Assembly: GCA_000482145.1 (NCBI GenBank)
Contig: AUXH01000512.1
Coordinates: forward strand, 1 to 13,984
Reading direction: 5' to 3'
DNA: 13,984 nt
Source: Strigomonas culicis
Lineage: Eukaryota; Euglenozoa; Kinetoplastea; Trypanosomatida; Trypanosomatidae
Both the position numbers and the translations under genes were made by a program. How positions within the stretch are numbered: the stretch's first letter is position 1; each line of letters starts with the position of its first letter. Below, in pieces: positions 7,050-13,984 of the stretch. The notes beneath the pieces are model-generated. The model did not search any database, had not been told where the DNA came from, and worked only from the letters and a program-made list of their open reading frames with translations.

Positions 7050-10000
7050 ATGGCCACGGTGAAGGTGACGGTACACGAGGCGCGCGACCTGCCGGTGATG
7101 GACCGCGCCTCCGGCCTCGCGGACCCCTACGTGGTGCTGAAGTTCGAGGACACGGAGGAGCAGACGGACATAGCGTGGCGCACCCGGCACCCGTATTACG
7201 ACGCACACTTCCGCTTCGACACAGCTGACCTGCTGGCACTGCAAGAAGACCCGTTGGAGATCCGCGTCTTTGACCACGACGTCATCTCGCGCGACGACAT
7301 CATCGGCCTCATCGTCTTCGACATGAACAGCATCATCTACAACCGCCGGCTGCAGCAGGAGACGGTCGTCTCGGGGTGGTTCCCGCTGATGGACGTGATG
7401 GAGGGCCTCCGCGGCGACCTGCGCCTCACCATCAAGCTGAAGTTTCACACGACGGAGAACCCCTTCACGCCGCGTCTGCCGCCGCGGTGGGTGCGGCGCC
7501 TCGCCATCATCCCGGACGAGGTCTACTATCTGCCGCGGCAGCAGCAGCACGCCGCGGACGCGGCGCGGCGCCGGCGGCGGCACGCCGGTCGGCCGCCGCT
7601 GCCGCCGCCGGCGAGCGCCTTCACCGCGACGCACACCGGAACCAACGCGGCGCTGCCTGTCACCGGTGGCAAAGGGGATGAGGGCGAGACGACGCCACCC
7701 GCATCCGCGTGCGCCTCGCCCAGCGAGCCGACGAAGTGGAAGAGTGGTGGCAGGTCCAGGAAGGAGCCGCAGCTGTCGCCGCAGCTGCTGAGCGGCGGTC
7801 TGCCGCCCGACGTCCACAACACGGCCACCACCACTAGCAGCAGCACGAATAACAACAACAACAACATGAATGACGCGCGTGGAAGCTGGAGTGCCATCGC
7901 GGCGCACAGTGGCCTGCGCTCGCCGCGCTCGCCGCCGGTGGTGGCGGGCGGCGAGGACAGCATGTTGGTGAAGCTGCTGCTGCTGCAAGGCGCGGAGCAG
8001 CACCCGCGCCACGCACATCCCTACGCCCTGGAGCCAGGCCCGCACGCGCCCCACAGCGGCGGCGCGCCGGACGCGAAGGCGGCGGACGGCTTCACCTTCG
8101 AACACCCGTACCCCTATGAGGACGCGTATGAAAACTACAGTCCGGTGCCGGTGTTGCGCGCACAGCACCTGTCGCTGACATCGGAGGAGGAGGGCGTGTA
8201 CCTCTTCGCCTCGTACCGCCTGGACCCGTCGCTGTACCGCGTCGAGTCCACCTTCAACATGGTGGAGGAGCTGATGCTGCGGCCGGACCCGGAGCACTCG
8301 CGCCTCACGAATCTCCGCAGCACGCGCAGCACGAATGAGGCGCGGCTGACGCAGCTGTACAAGCTCAGCGGGCGCGTCAAGCGCCAGCTTGCACGCAAGG
8401 TGGTCGAGATGCGCTGCAACGCCGTCATTGGGTACAAGGAGTCGTTCGACTTGGAGCCCGGCTGCATCATCGTGCGCGCCTACGGCACGCCGGTGGTGCT
8501 CTCCGAGGTGAAGCACGTGGACGAGGGCGAGGACGCGGCGCCCAGCAGCACCAGCGGCCGGCCGCACTCGCGCCGCCACCACGGGGGCCACCATCACCAT
8601 CCCCGGCAGCAGCAGCAGCAGCAGCAGCGTCCGCTTGCCGGGCCCACTACCGCCGGCGCCTCCCCGCCGTCCAAGTACAGCAGCAGCGTCGACATGAATG
8701 CGAGTGTCGCGACCACCACTGCGCCGCGCGGCCACCTCGGCGTCCGCTCCCACAGCGGCGGTGGCGCGAGCGCGCTCTCCTCGCGCGACTGGTACTATGT
8801 TCAGCAGCAGCAGCTGCACCTGCTGTGGCTGCGCCGCATGTTCGGCGCGCACCGCCTGAAGCTGAACGACGACTATCTCTCCGCGCTGGCCCTCGCCTCC
8901 GCGAGCACGCACAGCGGCAGCAACAACAACAGCGCGAGCACCAGCGGCAGCAAGGGCCCCGCCGGCCCGCCGCCGCTGCCGGACGGCAGTGGGCACCACG
9001 ACGACGTGATGGTGCTGCCGCCAGCGATCGTGTCCGTCGCCGCGGCGGTGGTCGCGGCGAAGGGGGAGGGCGACGCGGATGAGGCCTGGCGGCGGCAGCA
9101 GCGCGACGCGCACCACCCCCTCGCGTCCCCGCCGGTGGCCGCCGTCCGGCGCGGGGGCGCGGAGGCGGAGGCCGCGCTGCTGCCCTCGACGCGGCACAGC
9201 CCGCTGGAGGAGGCGCCGGCGGTGCAGTCGTCGGTGGACGGCGCGCCGCCGCCGCCGCTCGCGCTGGAGGCGGGCGCCACGGACGAGCGCGACCGGCTGA
9301 CGCCGGCGGCGGAGGGCGCGGACCACCTGACACCACCGTACGACGGTGAGACCGCGCGGCCGAGCGCCGCCCTCGGCGCGCGCCACAACAGCCAGAACTC
9401 GCTGCCGCTGCCGCACAACGTCACGCCGGTGCTCACCCATCAGCAGCAGCAGCGGCAGTTGTCCCTGCGCGCGACGCGCGCGACCGGCTCACCCATGAGC
9501 AGCCTCACGTCGCCGGTGGCCGCGATGGCTGCCGGGCCGCTGCCGCAGCAGCCGCCGCAGCCGCGGCAGGCGATCCTCGTGCTGACGGTGAAGGACCTGC
9601 CGAGCGGGTGCGTGCAGCACCTCGGCGGCTACATCAGCGCCCGCTCCGTCAAGATCGTGGCGAAGGTGAAGTCTAAGCAGCTGCTTGCGCAGGAACGCGA
9701 CGCGTGGTGGCTGGAGCTGCGCGAGGAGCTGCGCATGAACTGCCGCGCCGTCCACTGCAACACGATCCTCGGCTACGAGGAGCACACGACGTACCGCGAG
9801 GACATTGCCATTCTGTCCATCAGTGGTACGGCCGCGATGGTGGACGCGTCGTTGCTGCCGCTGCGCGCGGGGCTGCCCTTTCTCTACCGCAAGGCGCGTG
9901 AGCGGCTCGAGGCGAAGAAGACGTGCGCGATGCTCCATCTGTACAGCAGCACGCACCACGGGCGCCACGGCACCGGTGGCTGCGGTCGCGGCGCCGTGCC

Positions 10001-10925
10001 GGGCGATCTCTATCAGCACCACGTCTGCGGCGTGTGCCACAGCCGGCCGGTGCCGGAGGTGCTGCTCGCGAGCTGCGCGCTGCCGGTCGACCTCGCGCGC
10101 GGCGGCCCGTCGCGGCTGCTACACGCGGTGGCCTTCAAACAAAAGAAGAACATCAAGGGGGTCGACCTCGCCCTCGGCGTGTCGCAGGCGCTGCCCTTCA
10201 TCGAGTTTGCCCTGCACAAGCAGCTGCTGTTTCAGATGCGCCTGCTGCAGTTCAACGCCTGTTTCGGCATGCGGGTCGAAATCTCCATCGGCGCGGAGAG
10301 CATCGTCGGCCTGCTGGAGGGCACCGGGCTGCAGCTGGAGGGGCTGCCGGTGCCGCTCCTCCCCCGCATCGAGATCACGGACCCCCTCGTCACGCGTAGC
10401 GAGACCGTCGTGAAGCTGCGCGAGCTCCTGGCGAAGCGTAAGCGCTTCAAGAAAAAGATGAACTCCTCCTCGTCGTCCTCGTCCTCGTCCTCCACGAGCT
10501 CGGCCCGCACGAGCAGCAGCGCGGAGCGCCGGCGCGAGAAGAAGCCGCCGGCGGGGAAGCACCAGCCGGTCGCGACGCCGGCGCTGTCCGCGGCGGCGAA
10601 CGACCCGCAGAGTGCGCCCTGCAGCTCCGCGCGGTCGCGGCACAGCGAAGAGTCGGACCGCAGCGCCTCGGCGCCGCGGCAGCATCGCCACCACCGCCGC
10701 GGCCGCCGCCATCACCATCCGCATCCGCACCACCGCCACCAGCATCCCCACGACGGGAGCCGGAATGACAGCGCCGCGCTCTCGTGCACCTCGGCCACCC
10801 ACTCCATGCGGTGCCTCAGTGACGCGGATGAACACGAGGGCAGCCGTGTCCACACCGACCGCAGCCCTACCCACAGCAACTACACCGGCAGCAGCGGCAG
10901 TGGCAGCAACAGCGACAGTGACACC

Positions 10926-10958
<33 letters not shown>

Positions 10959-13916
10959 GGTGGTGGCACTCTGTACGGATACCCGAACTGCTCCCGCCTC
11001 TCCGACGAGTCGCACCACCACTCGTGGCTATCCTCCTCTGTCAGCTCCACCAGCGGCGACGAGGAGCTCTTCGGGAAGGAGAAGGTGGCAGCGGAGGAGG
11101 ACGAGGAGGAGGGCGCGGGTCTTGACCGCGAGGGGGGCGAGGGAGCCTACCCCGCCGATCTCCGCCCCAGCGGGCAGCGGCAGCACGCGCATGTGGACGG
11201 CGCGCACACCGCCGCGACGCGCTACGGCGGCTACGGCAAGGCGGCGCACGGCAACACGACGCTCGGCAACGTGAACAGCAACACGGATGCCCTGCTGATG
11301 GGGGAGGGCGCGGCCGCCGCCGCCGCAGCAGCAGCAGCAGCGGGAGGGGGGAAGAACGTGAAGGAGTACGTGGTGTCTATCGATGACGATGAGGAGGCGG
11401 ACATGCTGTTGGGCTCGTCGGAGACGTTGGAGCTCTTCGAGAACAGCGTGCTGCTCACGCTGCCCTACCTCGCCGAGGAGTGCAACACGTACGACTTCCA
11501 AGAGCGCGTCGTCATGAACCGCCGCTTTTCCTTCTTCCGTCTCGCCAGTCAGAGCCACTACGGCGGCGGCGGCGGCGGCGGCGCCGCGGGCGGCGCGGGC
11601 GGCGGCGCGGCCGTCGCGGGTCACAACGTGGATCTCATGCATATGATGCTGACCACCGGCAGTGGCGGCACAGGCGACCAGGCGCAGCACGAGATGTCCG
11701 TGGACCACGCCTCGCAGGCCCTGTGGGCGCCCGCGCCCCCGCCGCACGGCCAGTACAACCACAACTGTCTCAGCACGCGTCTGCTGAACGACTGCTGCGC
11801 GGATGCGCGGCGGGCCTTCGTGCAGTCCATCTCACGCATCGCGATGATGCGCGTGAAGGTGCCCCTCGCGGTGCGCGTCACGAACTTCAAGACCCACATC
11901 ACCTTCGACACGCACATCAGCAGTGGCAGCACCGCCACCGCGACGCGGCAGCAGGTGACGGAGATCCTCTACGTGCGGATGGAAGGCTGCCTGATGGTGA
12001 GCTCCGCGGCCGGGCAGGGGCGGCTGCTGTGGCTGGAGGACAAGGCCTTCCGCGAGTGCATGCGCTATAACGTGGAACAGCGCGACGTCATGCGGTGGCT
12101 CTTGCTGCAGCAGCACGGACAGCGCCAGCAGCAGGAGGCCGCGCAGGCGCGGCAGCGGCGCCGGCAGCAGAAGCACGCACAGCAGAAGGCGAAGCAGCAG
12201 CAGGTGGCAGCGGGGCAGGCCGGCACCGCGGCGATGGCCACGCCCCTCACGTCCATGGTGCCCAAGTTCTCTGACAGCGTGCCCGACTCGGCGACGACCA
12301 CCGCAAACACGAGCATCACCGTGCTGTCCAGCCACCCGAACAGCGTGTCGCAGCCACTGCAGGAGCCGCCGCGGCAGCACGCGCGGCAGCACGGCGGCCA
12401 GCCGCCGCGCGGGTCCGTGCCGCACCACCGGGCGGCGGAGAAGAAGAAGCCGTCGACGCGGAAACGGAAGACAAGAACGCACCGGGTGGATCGTGTCTTT
12501 GGCAACGTCGTTGCCGAGGACCCCAACACGAGCCACAACAGCGTCGCCCAAATCGTCCTCTTCCAGTGGCAGCACAAGCGGCAGTATAAGCAGTACTTTC
12601 GGCTGTTTCAGCGCGCGACGGCGCCCTTCAATCTTGCCTTCGTGGCGGAGTACGTGAACGTCCCGCCGCTCGTGGCCTGGGGCGAGGCGGCCGTGCCGCT
12701 GCCCACACGCGCGACCGCCGACCCGCCGCGCTACGAGAACGGAAGCAATCTGACGCAGGACGACAGCAGCGGGGCCCATGCAGGGCCGACGCCACCGGCC
12801 GCCACCGCGGATGGCGGTGGCGGCAGCACCGCGGCGCCGCCAAACAACAGCATCTCGTCCTACGCCTCGATGAGCTTCCCGCGGCAGCAGCCGCCGCTCG
12901 CGAGCGCCTCCGGTGACTTCTTCAGTAGTTTCAGCCGCGGCAGCGGCGTGTACATCGGGGGCGCGGAGAAAGAGGAAACGACCCTCGGGGAGAAGATGGA
13001 GGCGCTCGGGCAGTCCGTTGTCGGCTTCTTCGAAAAGATGACGTCGACGGGGCGGTGGCGGCGCCGCACGGTCGCCGACGCGGCCGCGGCGGCCGCCGCG
13101 CGGCAGAGCCTCCAGGTCCCGGGTCAGGCGTACAGCGGCGGCGCGGCCAACGAGAGTGGCGGCAGCGGCGCCGACGTGCCGAACGCGGCGAGCGCCGCGA
13201 GGCGCGGCGGTGCCGCGCCCGTCACTCGAGAGGACGTGATCCGGCAGCAGCAGCAGCAGCCGGGCAGCGCGACGTTCCAGCAGCGGCTCCTGCCGCCGCA
13301 GCGCCACCGGGGAGCTGCGCCGTGCGGCCCCGCCTGTGGCGCCGGCGCGTACGCCTCCATGGAGACCGACGCGGAGGCAAGCAACACCATCTACTGCTCC
13401 CCGCTCGACTACATCTCCGGCAAGGTGATTGTGCGCTACGTGGGCTTTCTCTCCCAGCACTTCATCCGGGAGAGCCCGGTGGGCTGCTACACGTCGGAGG
13501 AGCTGCACTTCTTCTATCAGAAGGCGGAGCTCGACATTCAGTGCTGCATCCAGTCCATGGTCGTGCTCATGGGCGGCAACGCCGTCGTGAAGCACTGCGT
13601 GCTGTACCATGAGCTGTCACTGCAGGAGGCAACCGGCACGGCCTTTTTGCTGATGTCCGTGACGGGCGATGTCGTGCAGGTGTCGGGCCGGCTGCGGCCG
13701 CATGTGCAGCCGAGCGCGTGCCGGCGCGTGTCGCCGCCGCACGCCTCCGACTCGTCCGCGTCGTCCGCCTCGAGCGCGGCCGGCGGTCGCTCGGGCTCCT
13801 CCGCCTCCTCGCGCGCTTCCTCCGCGTCCACGTCGTCGTCGCTGTCGTCGGCGTCGTCATCCACGCTGTCGTCCGCCACCGTGTCCTCGCACTCGCAGTT
13901 CGCCTCCACCGTTTGA
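7050..13916 (+). CDS. C2CD5: C2 domain-containing protein 5 (C2CD5/CDP138) orthologue, greatly expanded
   Basis: A 2288-aa protein; animal C2CD5, a Ca2+- and lipid-binding membrane-traffic factor linked to GLUT4 vesicle delivery, is about 1000 aa. The N-terminal C2 domain (1-132) keeps the family string LPVMDRAS and five candidate Ca2+ ligands: D18, D25, D75, D77 and D83. YbjQ/DUF74-like modules follow at about 382-486 (NAVIGY, 457-462), 841-931 (SARSVK, RDAWW, TILGYEE, SGTAA), 1003-1100 (a NACFG / GLLEGTG unit) and 2115-2211 at the C-terminus. A zinc-ribbon-like part at 959-996 has one intact CxxC (C993, C996). The family's acidic strand motif appears as VVSIDDDEEAD (1441-1451). The extra length is Pro/Ser/His/Gln/Ala/Gly-rich insertions, a basic KKKPSTRKRK patch (1798-1807), a likely amphipathic helix (about 1981-2003) and a Ser-rich tail (2224-2288). 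Orthology is strong; its role in a protist is inferred (Ca2+-responsive vesicle traffic). Confidence 0.94.
8607..8627 (+). repeat. (CAG)7 coding repeat
   Basis: Seven CAG codons encode Q520-Q526 of the C2CD5 orthologue, immediately after a His-rich patch (H506-H517). It lies in the linker after the first YbjQ-like module. Confidence 0.9.
10929..10958 (+). repeat. (AGC)9-AGT coding repeat, poly-Ser
   Basis: Nearly pure AGC run encoding S1294-S1303 of the C2CD5 orthologue. It contrasts with the other ten-residue Ser run (S1139-S1148), which uses mixed TCC and TCG codons. Confidence 0.9.
11310..11342 (+). repeat. Poly-Ala coding tract
   Basis: Eleven alanines (A1421-A1431) encoded by mixed GCG, GCC and GCA codons, followed by three glycines, just before the conserved VVSIDDDEEAD segment of the C2CD5 orthologue. 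Confidence 0.88.
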
Positions 13917-13942
13917 CAGAAAGAAGAAAGAAACGGGTGCAT

Positions 13943-13984
<42 letters not shown>
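13917..13984 (+). other. Start of the downstream spacer
   Basis: Only 68 bases after the C2CD5 stop: a purine-rich stretch leading into (AG)n. It is presumably the start of that gene's 3' UTR. No other feature can be judged. Confidence 0.7.
13946..13983 (+). repeat. (AG)19 dinucleotide repeat at the window edge
   Basis: Perfect AG run of 38 bases ending one base before the window edge. It is purine-rich on the coding strand, the opposite polarity to the (CT)n and (TC)n tracts at 24-45 and 6951-6979. Confidence 0.93.

Noticed and set aside
6858..9440. 860-codon open frame on the minus strand
   Set aside because: It lies antisense to the N-terminal part of the C2CD5 gene, encodes Arg/Ala/Val-rich low-complexity sequence, and runs into the (TC)n tract. 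Such frames arise from the strong third-position GC bias of the real gene.
11832..13610. 592-codon open frame on the minus strand
   Set aside because: Antisense shadow of the C2CD5 gene, Leu/Arg/Ala-rich with no domain; the + strand frame has clear family similarity.

Overview
ORGANISM. The window looks like nuclear DNA of a trypanosomatid (kinetoplastid) flagellate. Three long intron-free genes lie head to tail on the + strand. Their coding sequence is very GC-rich, with strong G/C bias at third codon positions. They are separated by sharply AT-rich spacers full of T-runs, (TC)n tracts and A-runs. Before each gene there is a polypyrimidine tract, then the first AG, then a short ATG-free leader, which is the arrangement expected for spliced-leader trans-splicing within a polycistronic unit. 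The spacers are much more AT-rich than I would expect in Leishmania, so another, perhaps insect-only, trypanosomatid is plausible; the genus cannot be fixed from the sequence. LAYOUT. 1-421: spacer with two pyrimidine-rich blocks and the leader of gene 1. 422-2845: a MAP-kinase-like protein kinase of 807 aa with three large insertions; all core catalytic residues are present, but the TxY activation motif and the CMGC P+1 arginine are missing. 2846-3331: spacer with a 14-bp perfect palindrome and a long hairpin. 3332-5737: an 801-aa protein I do not recognise, with several well-ordered, mostly helical islands separated by Pro/Ser/Ala and poly-Asp linkers. 5738-7049: a 1.3-kb, extremely T-rich spacer ending in a (TC)n tract and a clear splice acceptor. 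7050-13916: a 2288-aa orthologue of animal C2CD5 (CDP138), with an N-terminal Ca2+-type C2 domain, several YbjQ/DUF74-like modules and very long low-complexity insertions. 13917-13984: start of the next spacer, running into an (AG)n repeat at the window edge. HOW THE GENES RELATE. They probably share one polycistronic precursor. Neighbours in such units are usually functionally unrelated, so the kinase / unknown / C2CD5 order should not be read as an operon. The most notable items are the TxY-less MAPK with a roughly 145-residue activation-segment insert, and a trypanosomatid C2CD5 with all five predicted Ca2+-ligand aspartates kept and a protein more than twice the animal length. I found no mobile element, CRISPR array, tRNA or rRNA, and no clear evidence of a wholly new system.
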